From: an uncultured Ruminococcus sp.
GTDB taxonomy: Bacteria > Bacillota > Clostridia > Oscillospirales > CAG-272
Direction: 5' to 3'
NCBI GenBank assembly: GCA_902797495.1
Contig: CADBTH010000202.1
Span: 1 to 16,420, forward strand
DNA length: 16,420 nt
Positions within the stretch are counted from its first letter, which is position 1. Each line of letters opens with the position of its first letter. Both the position numbers and the translations under genes were made by a program. The notes beneath the pieces are model-generated. The model saw only the letters and a program-made list of their open reading frames with translations. It was not told the DNA's origin and did no database searches. Positions 1-7,453 of this stretch are shown one piece after another.

Positions 1-52
1 TGGCTCGATCTGCTTGCGATCGCGGGGTTTTAATGCAAGACAGGGTACAACG

Positions 53-499
53 ATGATGGGATTATTTGAAAAAATGAAAAAGAAATACGCAAGCATTATT
101 ATATTTTTTGTGGTCATATTGATATGTCTATCTGCATGTCAAAAAACCGATATGAGTCGTTCAAAGCGGATTTTAACAGTTAAAGAACAAGAATGGACGG
201 GAGATACGCAAAATCAACCGGAGCCAACAGTAAATGTCTACGATGATATAGAAAACGGAATGGTGATCTTTGATCGTAACGGGATCGGCAAAATAACTGT
301 AGATAGTGCAAATGATACGCAAATACAACTGAGATTGGATGATTCGAGTTTCGTTGAGGAGAACGATAACGGAACGATTGATCTGTTGTGCGATCCGATA
401 AAAGAACTGATTGTCAAATGCGGTGAAGAGAAAGTGATAGTGTCCCAAACGATGGACTGGGGAGTGATACTCTCAATTAGGGTTGACGCAGCTCAATAA
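53..499 (+). CDS. Small secreted lipoprotein, function unknown
   Basis: I do not recognise this protein. The N-terminus is a classical lipoprotein signal: a Lys-rich start (MKKKYAS), a hydrophobic stretch rich in Ile, Phe and Val, and the lipobox LSAC, with the lipid-bearing Cys codon at 137-139. The mature part is about 120 residues, acidic and hydrophilic, mostly predicted beta with many Asp, Asn and Val, and should sit on the outer face of the membrane. The start is uncertain. The frame is open to the window edge; ATGs lie at 53, 56 and 74. I chose 53 because AGGG lies seven bases upstream, but 74 gives the most typical signal peptide (Cys at residue 22). The gene is clearly more AT-rich than topB and everything to its right, which suggests a different origin. 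It ends at TAA and is followed by a GC-rich hairpin and a repeat. Confidence 0.7.
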   Translation: MMGLFEKMKKKYASIIIFFVVILICLSACQKTDMSRSKRILTVKEQEWTGDTQNQPEPTVNVYDDIENGMVIFDRNGIGKITVDSANDTQIQLRLDDSSFVEENDNGTIDLLCDPIKELIVKCGEEKVIVSQTMDWGVILSIRVDAAQ

Positions 500-535
500 A
501 AAGACCGGGATGATTCTGCGTCTTAGTAAAAATCT

Positions 536-595
536 CGGGCGCTCATTCGAGCGCCCGCTTCTAAAGTTCTTTGCAAGGCTTTCTTTCAAGAAAGC
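536..595. repeat. Composite hairpin plus 46-base direct repeat, copy 1
   Basis: A perfect 9-base-pair stem (536-544 with 549-557, loop ATTC) leads into a 46-base segment, 550-595, that recurs without mismatch at 1209-1254. The segment ends in a second hairpin, GCTTTCTT/AAGAAAGC (578-585 with 588-595). No T-run follows on the plus strand. Read on the minus strand, the first hairpin is followed by ATTTTTAC, so a terminator role is possible only in that direction. It fills the gap between the two AT-rich genes. Confidence 0.85.
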
Positions 596-635
596 AGTAA
601 AACTCTATGTCTTTTAGTTTTTTGAGGTAATTAAT

Positions 636-1148
636 ATGGATAAAAAAGCAGAATTATACCCAAATTTTGAACTGAGAAGAAAAATAATGGGATGGTCATT
701 GCTTATCGGAATGATTCTTAATGTAGTTTTATTCTTATTGGGATTCACCTTTGGTTGGTGGTCCGGTCCTTGCTCTGCAATTTTTACAATGTTTAGCGGA
801 ATTGACCGCCTTTTAGGAGAGGGTGGTCTGTCCAGAGTGATCAAACGGCTTCTAATTCATCTATATGCTTTCTATTTAATCTTAAGAACTGGGGGCGGTA
901 GAAATTCCAAATACAAAATCACAGATATAATTTATATTATTACTTGCATCGCAGATTTGTTTCTGATGCGGCTGAATGGCGGAGTAGTAAAAAAATACGG
1001 AGGATATGAAATCTCAACTTTCGATCTGTGGTTTGCTACTGCGTTTGATATCTTGGCAATAGCATTTATGTTGAACTATTTTTTCGGTGGTTATGTGAAA
1101 AACGGTAGTATGTACGATCATAGTTTTAAAGGCATTTTACGTCGTTAA
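636..1148 (+). CDS. Polytopic membrane protein, function unknown
   Basis: This is a 170-residue protein that I do not recognise. It shows about four to five hydrophobic segments: roughly residues 19-40, 43-58, 68-84, 95-110 and 130-150. Charged loops lie between them and the C-terminus is basic (GILRR). The composition suggests a small integral membrane protein with no obvious catalytic motif. The start is well supported: GAGGT lies eight bases before the ATG, in an AT-rich leader. Codon use is AT-rich like the lipoprotein gene upstream and unlike topB downstream. It is followed by a second copy of the repeat found after the lipoprotein gene, so each gene has its own copy. A link between the two proteins, such as an immunity or signalling pair, would be pure inference. 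Confidence 0.7.
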   Translation: MDKKAELYPNFELRRKIMGWSLLIGMILNVVLFLLGFTFGWWSGPCSAIFTMFSGIDRLLGEGGLSRVIKRLLIHLYAFYLILRTGGGRNSKYKITDIIYIITCIADLFLMRLNGGVVKKYGGYEISTFDLWFATAFDILAIAFMLNYFFGGYVKNGSMYDHSFKGILRR

Positions 1149-1194
1149 TATGGCGGTATGACAGAGGACGGATTTTCCTCTTTAGAAAAGCGTA

Positions 1195-1254
1195 CGGGCG
1201 CTTATCCAAGCGCCCGCTTCTAAAGTTCTTTGCAAGGCTTTCTTTCAAGAAAGC
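1195..1254. repeat. Composite hairpin plus 46-base direct repeat, copy 2
   Basis: This has the same architecture as the element at 536-595. The 9-base-pair stem is 1195-1203 with 1208-1216, loop ATCC. The 46-base segment 1209-1254 is identical to 550-595 and ends in the same second hairpin. The innermost stem pair differs from copy 1 in a compensatory way (C-G in copy 1, T-A here), so pairing is kept although the bases changed. The two copies start 659 bases apart. Confidence 0.85.
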
Positions 1255-1265
1255 CGAAAAACCTT

Positions 1266-1291
1266 ACGGGCGGCTCGGTAGAGCCGCCCGT
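1266..1291. terminator. Bidirectional rho-independent terminator
   Basis: A perfect 11-base-pair GC-rich stem (1266-1276 with 1281-1291, loop GGTA) is followed on the plus strand by a T-rich run (TTCTTTTT, counting the last stem base) and on the minus strand by AAGGTTTTTC. It lies seven bases beyond the topB stop and between converging genes, so it can serve both strands. Confidence 0.85.
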
Positions 1292-1297
1292 TCTTTT

Positions 1298-3415
1298 TCA
1301 GCTGAAATCAAATACCGCCTTGCCGCCCTCGAGCTTTAGGGAGGCGGAGAAGGGGTTTCCTTTTTTGGAGATAAAGCCCTCTATTTTTGACGTTCGCCCC
1401 GTCTCGAGAAGCATCTTCATATTCGAGACCGAGATGTTCCTCTTGCAGATCGAAGTCCTGACGGAAAAGGTGCAGCCCTCCTTGTAGCCGGAACAGCCGT
1501 AGGTATAGCGGTATCTCATCACGTCCCGCCCGCAGAGAGGACACTTTCCGACGACGTCCATGAAGCTTCCCGTGTCCGTATCGAGCTCGACCGGAAGATC
1601 CTTCTTTGTGAATACCTCGGCGATCTCCTTCTTTGCGAGGGCGACGCTCTCCCCGATCGCCATCTCGCCGCGGAAGACCTTCTTCAGAGCGCGGCCGAGC
1701 TCGGCTGTCTTGTACTTGTCCATCGAGATGCCCATGGAAACAAGACTCTCTATGAGGAACTCGCCGCCGGGAAGGATCGTGTAAACGTCCTTCTTCAGAT
1801 TAATATATCCGCTCTTTCTCGCGTTGTCGATGATGCCCGTCCTCGTAGCTTCCGTCCCGAGCTCGAGCCCCTCGAACACCGCGCGGTATTCCTCGGAGTC
1901 GTCCGCACCGACGGAGTCCGTGTCCTCCGCCGCTTTTGCGGCGGCTTTTTCTTCCTTGAACGGGTTTTTAAGATAGTTGTTCAGAGTCTCTATCGTGTAG
2001 TGCTTGGGAGGAGTCGTCTCCTTTTCGGTCGGCTTGAAGTTTATATTGACCGCGTCTCCCTTCTTGAGAGAGGGAAGTATCTTGTCCTTGACCGACGAGT
2101 CGTCGTACTTCATCCAGCCGCGCTCGAGGATCGCCGTGCCCTTGAGGGTGAAATCCTCGTATTCTCCGACCGCGACCGTCATCTCCGTCTTGTCCGCAAC
2201 GCAGTCCTCCGCGCAGAAGACGGCGACGAAGCGGCGGAACACGGTCGAGTAGACCTTCATCTCGCGCTCCGTGAGCTTGTCCTTCGACGGGATCTTGTAG
2301 GTCGGCGTGATCGCGGAGTGAGACTCGATCTTCGAGTCGTCGAATATCTGCTTCGAGTCCTTGAATTTCACGGGATAGCCGATCTTTTTGCAGTTCTCGA
2401 GGATCGTTTTTATCTTACCCTTTTCCGCCGTCGCCATGTACTCCGAGTTAGTCCTCGGATAGGTCAGATACCCCGCCTCGTAAAGCTTCTGCACCGTGTC
2501 GAGGCTCTCCGCCATCGACATCTTGTACTTCTTTCCGAGCACGTTCTGAAGCTTTGAAAGGGAATAGAGCTTTCCCGGAGGGATCGTCGTCTTGCGCCGC
2601 TTTACGTCCTTGACGCAGGCTCCCGCCTCGTTGTATTTGCGGCAGAGCTCCTCCGCGTCGCCTATCTTGTCGCGGTCGAATTTGTTCTTCGACGCAAGCT
2701 CCACCGGAACGCCCGCGGTCTCTTCCTTCGAGATCACGGCGAAGTACTTCTCAGGCGTAAAATTCCTTATCGCCATATCGCGGTCGTAGATCGCCTTGAC
2801 TATCGGAACGATGACCCGACCGACCCGAAGGAGAGTCCCCGTCTTTATCGTCGCATACCTCGTCAGATTCACGCCGTACAGCCAGTCGATGTACGTCCTC
2901 GAAAAGCCCTCCGCGGCAAGGTTGTCGTACTCGCTCTCGTCCTTCATCTCGGACAGAGCCTGCCTTACGGTCTCCGGAGTCTGGTCGGGGAGCCAGAGCC
3001 TCGTCTCGCGCTTCGGAGTCGTCAGCGCGTGGGATACGCAGAGCCTGACGATGATCTCGCCCTCGCGGTCGGCGTCCCCCGCGTTCACTATCGTGTCGAC
3101 GTCCGCCCTGTTGCAAAGAGCCTTCAGCAAATTGAACTGCTTCGCAACGCCCGAGTCCGCTTTTTTATCTTTTCCGCGCCTCAGCTCGAAATCGAACTTT
3201 TCGGGAAAGCACGGAAGATTATCCATCGTCCAGCCCGAAGAGCCCTCCGGCGCGGGGTTGTAGTGTTCTATGTCAGCCAGCGAAAACAGATGGCCGAAAG
3301 CCCACGATACGATATATCCCGACCCCTCGAAGTAGCCGTCGCGGCGGTTCATGCTGCCGATGGCTGAGACGATATTCCTCGCAAGGCTCGGTTTTTCCGC
3401 GATGATCAGTACCAT
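1298..3415 (-). CDS. topB: DNA topoisomerase III (type IA)
   Basis: A 705-residue type IA topoisomerase, which passes single strands to relax or decatenate DNA. The Toprim domain is at residues 1-140, with the metal and catalytic acids Glu7 in AEKPS and Asp114, Asp116 and Glu118 in GDADREGE. The active-site Tyr319 lies in LTYPRT. HSAITPT (366-372) and LGTEATRTGII (519-529) are further family motifs. A zinc ribbon closes the protein (CPLC at 625-628, then Cys641 and Cys648), followed by a short basic C-terminal domain. Length matches bacterial TopB. One familiar motif is altered: SVGRVQTPTL of E. coli-type enzymes reads LRVGRVIVPIV (195-205). The start has AAAGGAGT five bases upstream. Gene order does not suggest an operon; it is transcribed away from the two-component system. 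The motifs leave little doubt about type IA; the choice of TopB over a TopA paralogue rests on length, zinc-ribbon layout and EKPS. Confidence 0.93.
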   Translation of the reverse strand: MVLIIAEKPSLARNIVSAIGSMNRRDGYFEGSGYIVSWAFGHLFSLADIEHYNPAPEGSSGWTMDNLPCFPEKFDFELRRGKDKKADSGVAKQFNLLKALCNRADVDTIVNAGDADREGEIIVRLCVSHALTTPKRETRLWLPDQTPETVRQALSEMKDESEYDNLAAEGFSRTYIDWLYGVNLTRYATIKTGTLLRVGRVIVPIVKAIYDRDMAIRNFTPEKYFAVISKEETAGVPVELASKNKFDRDKIGDAEELCRKYNEAGACVKDVKRRKTTIPPGKLYSLSKLQNVLGKKYKMSMAESLDTVQKLYEAGYLTYPRTNSEYMATAEKGKIKTILENCKKIGYPVKFKDSKQIFDDSKIESHSAITPTYKIPSKDKLTEREMKVYSTVFRRFVAVFCAEDCVADKTEMTVAVGEYEDFTLKGTAILERGWMKYDDSSVKDKILPSLKKGDAVNINFKPTEKETTPPKHYTIETLNNYLKNPFKEEKAAAKAAEDTDSVGADDSEEYRAVFEGLELGTEATRTGIIDNARKSGYINLKKDVYTILPGGEFLIESLVSMGISMDKYKTAELGRALKKVFRGEMAIGESVALAKKEIAEVFTKKDLPVELDTDTGSFMDVVGKCPLCGRDVMRYRYTYGCSGYKEGCTFSVRTSICKRNISVSNMKMLLETGRTSKIEGFISKKGNPFSASLKLEGGKAVFDFS

Positions 3416-3444
3416 GTCGAACTCCTTTCAGATCTGTCCTCTAT

Positions 3445-3473
3445 ATTATACTGCAAAAAGGGAGATTTAACAA
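3445..3473 (-). promoter_or_regulatory. Sigma-A promoter of topB
   Basis: On the minus strand, TTGTTA (3473-3468) and TATAAT (3450-3445) are separated by exactly 17 bases. The start would give a leader of about 25 bases that carries AAAGGAGT. It is back to back with the promoter of the response regulator. Confidence 0.75.
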
Positions 3474-3504
3474 GAGCGATTTTTTGTCGGCGCCGAAACT
3501 TCGG

Positions 3505-3533
3505 TTGACAAAAGGTCGAGTTTATTATAGAAT
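3505..3533 (+). promoter_or_regulatory. Sigma-A promoter of the two-component operon
   Basis: TTGACA (3505-3510) and TAGAAT (3528-3533) are separated by 17 bases, about 30 bases before the response regulator start. The -35 box is a perfect consensus. Confidence 0.75.
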
Positions 3534-3563
3534 AGATTTACCGAAAAGAAGGGAGGGAGTATT

Positions 3564-4238
3564 TTGAGACTTTTACTTGCAGAAGACGAGATAGAGCTCT
3601 CGAAAGCTCTTTGCACTATACTGAAGCACAACAATTACACCGTCGACGCCGCGCTGAACGGCCGCGACGCGCTCGAGATGGGGCTCGCCGGAAACTATGA
3701 CGGGATAATCCTCGATATCATGATGCCCGAGCTCGACGGAATGAGCGTTCTTCGCACGCTCCGGAGCGAAGGAGTCACCTCTCCGATACTGATCCTCACA
3801 GCGAAGGGCGAGCTCGAAGACAAGATCGAAGGGCTCGACGCGGGAGCTGACGATTTTCTCTCAAAACCGTTCCAGATGGGAGAGCTCCTCGCGCGCATAC
3901 GCGCCATGACCCGCCGCAAGAGCGACTTCGCGCCGGGCGTCCTCTCGTTTGAAAACCTGACGCTCGACCGCGCCGCGTACAAGCTCGTCTGCGGCGACGC
4001 CGAGCTTCGCCTCGGAAACAAGGAGTTTCAGATGATGGAGATGCTCCTGTCGAATCCCGGCAGACTGATCTCCACGGAGGAGTTCATGGAACGAATCTGG
4101 GGCAACGACTCGGAGTCGGAGATCAACGTCGTCTGGGTCTATATCTCATATCTCAGAAAAAAACTGACGTCTATCGGCGCCACGGTCGAGATCAAAGCGG
4201 CGAGAGGCGTCGGATATACCCTCTCTCCCAAGAGCTGA
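3564..4238 (+). CDS. OmpR/PhoB-family response regulator
   Basis: A 224-residue DNA-binding response regulator. The receiver domain (1-115) has the acidic pocket Glu7-Asp8, the phosphoacceptor Asp51 in LDIMMPELDG, the switch Thr79 in LTAKGE, and Lys101 in LSKPF. A winged-helix effector domain occupies about 127-222, ending in the family's typical RGVGYTL. The start codon is TTG, preceded by GGGAGGGA at five to six bases; no ATG nearby keeps the conserved first beta strand (LLLAEDE). It is followed six bases later by the histidine kinase, so the two form one transcription unit with their own promoter. Target genes cannot be read from the sequence. The adjacent topB and carboxypeptidase are candidates only because of proximity. 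Confidence 0.93.
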   Translation: MRLLLAEDEIELSKALCTILKHNNYTVDAALNGRDALEMGLAGNYDGIILDIMMPELDGMSVLRTLRSEGVTSPILILTAKGELEDKIEGLDAGADDFLSKPFQMGELLARIRAMTRRKSDFAPGVLSFENLTLDRAAYKLVCGDAELRLGNKEFQMMEMLLSNPGRLISTEEFMERIWGNDSESEINVVWVYISYLRKKLTSIGATVEIKAARGVGYTLSPKS

Positions 4239-4244
4239 TACGCC

Positions 4245-5789
4245 ATGGTAAAGAAAATGAGGGTGCGCTTCACGCTCACCGCTTCGCTCATCCTTCTCGT
4301 GGTGCTCACGGTCATCGGAGTCGTTATCAACGTGATGAACTACTACAATTTCCTCGCGAGCACGGAGAAGACGATGTCCGTCATCGCCGCGAACAACGGC
4401 GAATTCCCGGACTACGAGGACTACCTCAAGATCCTCGAAGAGGAGAGAGCGCGCGAAGAGCTTGAAGAGCAGAGAAGAAACGAAGAGACGGCGACCGGCG
4501 CGCCTTACGGTCAAAGCTCCCCCGCGGAAACGGAGGAGCCGGGGGACGACGCGGGAGCTGACTCGTCTTACGCGGACGCTCACGCGGACACGGACGTCCC
4601 GGACGATAACGCAAAGACTCCGATCCCGGACGATACCGCAAAGACCGCGGCCACGGACGACTACGCGCCGGACTCCGACACGTTTTTTGAAACGGAGACC
4701 GAAGAGCCGGAGGAGACGATCGACCCGCTCCTCGAAAAGTTCGACTACACGGCGGGCTTCGGATTCGGTCTGAAGGTCACCGCGGAGACCGCGTACGAAA
4801 CGAGATACTTTTACGTCCGCTTCGCCCCGGACGCCAACATGATCGGCTACGACCTCTCCCACATCGCCGAGGTCACCAAAGAAGAGGCGGAGAGCCTCGG
4901 GCGCGCTATCCTCAAGGAAAACCGCGACCTCGGGATATACGGAAACTACAGGTACTATATGCACGATACCGAGGGCGGCGCGACGGAGATCATCTTCCTC
5001 AACTGCGCCACTCAGCAGAGATCGGTCAACTTCGTCTTCTACATCTCGATCTTCACTCTCCTCGCCGTCCTCGCGGGAGTCACGACCGCGGTCTGGCTGA
5101 TGTCAAAGAAGATCGTTAAGCCCTTCGTCGACAACCTCGACAAGCAGAAAAAATTCATCACCGACGCGGGTCACGAGCTGAAGACCCCGCTCTCGATCAT
5201 CGACGCGAACGCCGAGGTTCTCAAGCTCACCGGAGGCGACAACGAATGGGTCGACAGTATCCAGAATCAGACGGCGCGCCTCGGCTCTCTCGTAAAAAAA
5301 CTCGTCTCCCTCTCGAGAAGCGAGGAGGAGATGGAGGAGCTGAAGATCGAAAAGTTCAATTTAAGCAACGCCGCCGCGGAGACCGTCTCGCCGTTCATGA
5401 TACTCGCGGAGAAGAACGACCTTGCTCTGACGTCCGACGTCGATCCGGATATCGTTTTCAACGGAAACGAGAGCGCGATAAGACAGCTCTTCGGCATCCT
5501 TCTCGAAAACGCTATCAAGTACACGCCCCGCGGAGGAAAGATAAAGGTCTCCCTCAAAAACAAGGGGAAGACCGTCTTCGAGATTTACAACGACTGCGAG
5601 CAGATCGACGTCGAAAAGATCCCGAGCTACTTCGACAGATTCTACAGAGCGGACGAGTCCCGCTCGCGCGAGACGGGCGGGTACGGCATCGGGCTTTCGA
5701 TCGCGAAGGCGATAGTCGACAAGCACCGCGGAAAGATCGCCGCGTCAAGCGCCGACGGAAAGTCTATTACTTTCACCGTGACCTTATAA
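4245..5789 (+). CDS. Sensor histidine kinase with acidic extracytoplasmic linker
   Basis: A 514-residue membrane kinase, partner of the regulator just upstream. Transmembrane helices lie at about 10-30 and 262-286. The catalytic core is complete: HisKA H-box with phospho-accepting His310 (AGHELKTPLS), N-box around Asn422 (ENAIKYT), F-box near 463-468 (FDRFYRA) and G-box GGYGIGLS (478-485). The extracytoplasmic part has three zones: a charged helix likely to be coiled coil (60-82), a disordered acidic zone rich in Asp, Ala, Thr and Pro (82-160) with a nine-residue tandem repeat, and a probable folded alpha/beta sensor domain (165-255) that I cannot assign to a named fold. The ATG at 4245 has only a weak ribosome site and follows the regulator stop by six bases, so translation is probably coupled; ATG 4257 is an alternative. 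The stimulus is unknown, though the position suggests an envelope signal. Confidence 0.92.
   Translation: MVKKMRVRFTLTASLILLVVLTVIGVVINVMNYYNFLASTEKTMSVIAANNGEFPDYEDYLKILEEERAREELEEQRRNEETATGAPYGQSSPAETEEPGDDAGADSSYADAHADTDVPDDNAKTPIPDDTAKTAATDDYAPDSDTFFETETEEPEETIDPLLEKFDYTAGFGFGLKVTAETAYETRYFYVRFAPDANMIGYDLSHIAEVTKEEAESLGRAILKENRDLGIYGNYRYYMHDTEGGATEIIFLNCATQQRSVNFVFYISIFTLLAVLAGVTTAVWLMSKKIVKPFVDNLDKQKKFITDAGHELKTPLSIIDANAEVLKLTGGDNEWVDSIQNQTARLGSLVKKLVSLSRSEEEMEELKIEKFNLSNAAAETVSPFMILAEKNDLALTSDVDPDIVFNGNESAIRQLFGILLENAIKYTPRGGKIKVSLKNKGKTVFEIYNDCEQIDVEKIPSYFDRFYRADESRSRETGGYGIGLSIAKAIVDKHRGKIAASSADGKSITFTVTL
4597..4645 (+). repeat. 27-base tandem repeat inside the kinase linker
   Basis: A 22-base block at 4597-4618 recurs at 4624-4645 with one mismatch, a period of 27 bases and therefore nine residues. 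The encoded units are VPDDNAKTP, IPDDTAKTA and a decayed third, ATDDYAPDS. The period is in frame, so copy-number change would lengthen or shorten the linker without a frameshift. Confidence 0.8.
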
Positions 5790-5798
5790 GGGATTTAA

Positions 5799-5822
5799 AA
5801 AGGGCTGCAAAAGCAGCCCTTT
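5799..5822. terminator. Bidirectional rho-independent terminator
   Basis: AAAGGGCTGC (5799-5808) pairs with GCAGCCCTTT (5813-5822) around an AAAA loop. T-rich tails follow on both strands (TTTATTTAT on plus, TTTTTAAAT on minus). It ends both the kinase gene and the converging carboxypeptidase gene, whose stop lies only two bases away. Confidence 0.9.
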
Positions 5823-5824
5823 AT

Positions 5825-7423
5825 TTATCGCATGTACTTGGGGACGTATTCCCCGTCAAACTGTTCTCCGAGGTACGTCCTGTAGACGTGGATCGTGTCG
5901 TAGACCGCTTCCCACTTGGTGTCGCCCTTCGCGCAAACGAATATGTATCTCTTTCCCGTGGAAAGCACCTTCGCCATCGTCACGAGGCAGTTGCCCGCCT
6001 CGTCCGTGAATCCCGTCTTCCCTCCGATGACCTCGATCTTTTCGTCGAATTCCTCCGACCCCTCGAGACGTTCGTAGAGAAGGGTGTGATAAAGGTGGAT
6101 CCCCTCGGGATGCTGAGGCGTCGCCTCGGTGGTATACTCCCACGAGCCGAGCGCCGCGGCGATATCCGGGTTTTCCATCGCCTTCTCAAAGATCACGGCG
6201 ATATCGTAGCACGTAGAGTAGTGCCCGTCGGCGTGAAGTCCGCTCGCGTTTACGAAGTGGCTCCCCGTCAGTCCGAGCTCGGCGCATTTTTCGTTCATCA
6301 TTTCGGCGAACGCAGACTCGCTCCCCGCCGTGAATACGGCGAGTCCTCCCGTTCCGTCGGCGCCCGACGGCAACAGCGCGCCGTACATGAGATCCTTTAC
6401 GGTCACCTCTTCGCCGGGAAGAAATCCTGCGCTCGTCGCGTTGAGAGAGAGGAGGGGCGCGACGATCTCGTCCGTCATAGTGAATTTCGCTCCGAGATCC
6501 TCGCATTTGTCGATGGCGGTCAGGACGGTCATGACTTTCGTCATGGAAGCGGGGTAGATCCTGTCGTCCCCGCCCGTCTCCGCTATGACTTTATGCCCGT
6601 CGACGTCGACGAGTATCGCGTAATCGCACGACAGCTCGTCCGCGGCGAACTGCTTCGTATCCGCCGTCCGCTCAAAATAAGGGGTCGGCGGAGTCTCGGG
6701 CTCGGGCGCCTCGGCCTCGGTCGGCGTCGGCGTCTCCGTCTGAATGACGGTATCCGTTTCTGCCGCCGGCGCGCCGCTCCCTTTGAGCTTGGGGATCAGG
6801 ATTATCAGAAGTATCACCGCGAGGATTATCGCGGCGGCTATCGCCACAGACTTTACGGATATGTTGGACAGAAGGTTCCCTAAGAAGCCCTCTTTTCCGT
6901 ATCCCCTGCCGCCGGAGGCGTTTTGCGCCTGCGCCGTCCGTCCGGGAGTCTGCGCGCGCTGAGTCTGAGGCGCTCTCGACTGTGCGGGTCTCGCCCCGTT
7001 CTGCGCGGCATGACGCCTTCCCGCGTTCTGCCTTGCGGGATAGCGCGGGTCTGTATATACCCTCTGCGCGTTTCTCTGCTGTCCGTTCTGCGCCGCGTCG
7101 GACGGTCTCTGACGGGCCGTCTGCCTCGATGCGCTCTGATAATTACCCGGTTGTCTGTCGTTATACTGCATATTACCTTGCCTATGTCCTGATGCCGGCG
7201 AATCCGGGGTCCTTCTCTGCAAGGAGCCGGGGTTCGTGTTCACCGGCTGACGGGGATGACGTACCGCTCCCCTGTTGACGGGCTGCTTGGTGCGCCGCTT
7301 CACGTCGTATCCGTACGCCGTCCCGACGTTTTGTCCGGGAAGTCTGTCCGGATAGACCCACCCCTCGTCGTCCGCGCCGTTCCCGCCGCGGTCTCTCATG
7401 TTTTCATTTTCTCTATCGTTCAT
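5825..7423 (-). CDS. Membrane-anchored D-alanyl-D-alanine carboxypeptidase (DacF/PBP5-like)
   Basis: A low-molecular-weight penicillin-binding protein that should trim the terminal D-Ala of peptidoglycan stem peptides. Numbered from the 7423 start (532 residues), the catalytic motifs are SMTK with nucleophile Ser293, SGAD at 353-356, and KTG at 469-471. The SxN motif of the family therefore reads S-G-A, lacking the usual Asn. Topology is unusual: about 175 residues of Gln/Arg/Pro/Asn-rich, low-complexity basic sequence come first, then one transmembrane helix (about 191-212), a Thr/Pro/Glu linker, then the enzyme domain outside. Most relatives begin with a cleaved signal peptide. I chose the ATG at 7423 because GGAG ends six bases upstream; ATG 7426 is only three bases from it, and 7462 would add 13 residues with no good site. 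It stands alone between a convergent kinase gene and divergent asnS. Confidence 0.88.
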   Translation of the reverse strand: MNDRENENMRDRGGNGADDEGWVYPDRLPGQNVGTAYGYDVKRRTKQPVNRGAVRHPRQPVNTNPGSLQRRTPDSPASGHRQGNMQYNDRQPGNYQSASRQTARQRPSDAAQNGQQRNAQRVYTDPRYPARQNAGRRHAAQNGARPAQSRAPQTQRAQTPGRTAQAQNASGGRGYGKEGFLGNLLSNISVKSVAIAAAIILAVILLIILIPKLKGSGAPAAETDTVIQTETPTPTEAEAPEPETPPTPYFERTADTKQFAADELSCDYAILVDVDGHKVIAETGGDDRIYPASMTKVMTVLTAIDKCEDLGAKFTMTDEIVAPLLSLNATSAGFLPGEEVTVKDLMYGALLPSGADGTGGLAVFTAGSESAFAEMMNEKCAELGLTGSHFVNASGLHADGHYSTCYDIAVIFEKAMENPDIAAALGSWEYTTEATPQHPEGIHLYHTLLYERLEGSEEFDEKIEVIGGKTGFTDEAGNCLVTMAKVLSTGKRYIFVCAKGDTKWEAVYDTIHVYRTYLGEQFDGEYVPKYMR

Positions 7424-7453
7424 CATTTTCTCCGTAAAGCAATGATTCGACTG

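Noticed and set aside
550..1254. The two 46-base repeats as a CRISPR array or integron attC sites
   Set aside because: The spacing of 659 bases and only two copies exclude CRISPR. The attC core pattern (GTTRRRY with its complement) is not present.
5246..6883. Long open plus-strand frame of 545 codons spanning the kinase end and the carboxypeptidase
   Set aside because: It is extremely Arg-rich and low in hydrophobics, crosses a bidirectional terminator, and is out of frame or antisense to two genes with clear catalytic motifs.
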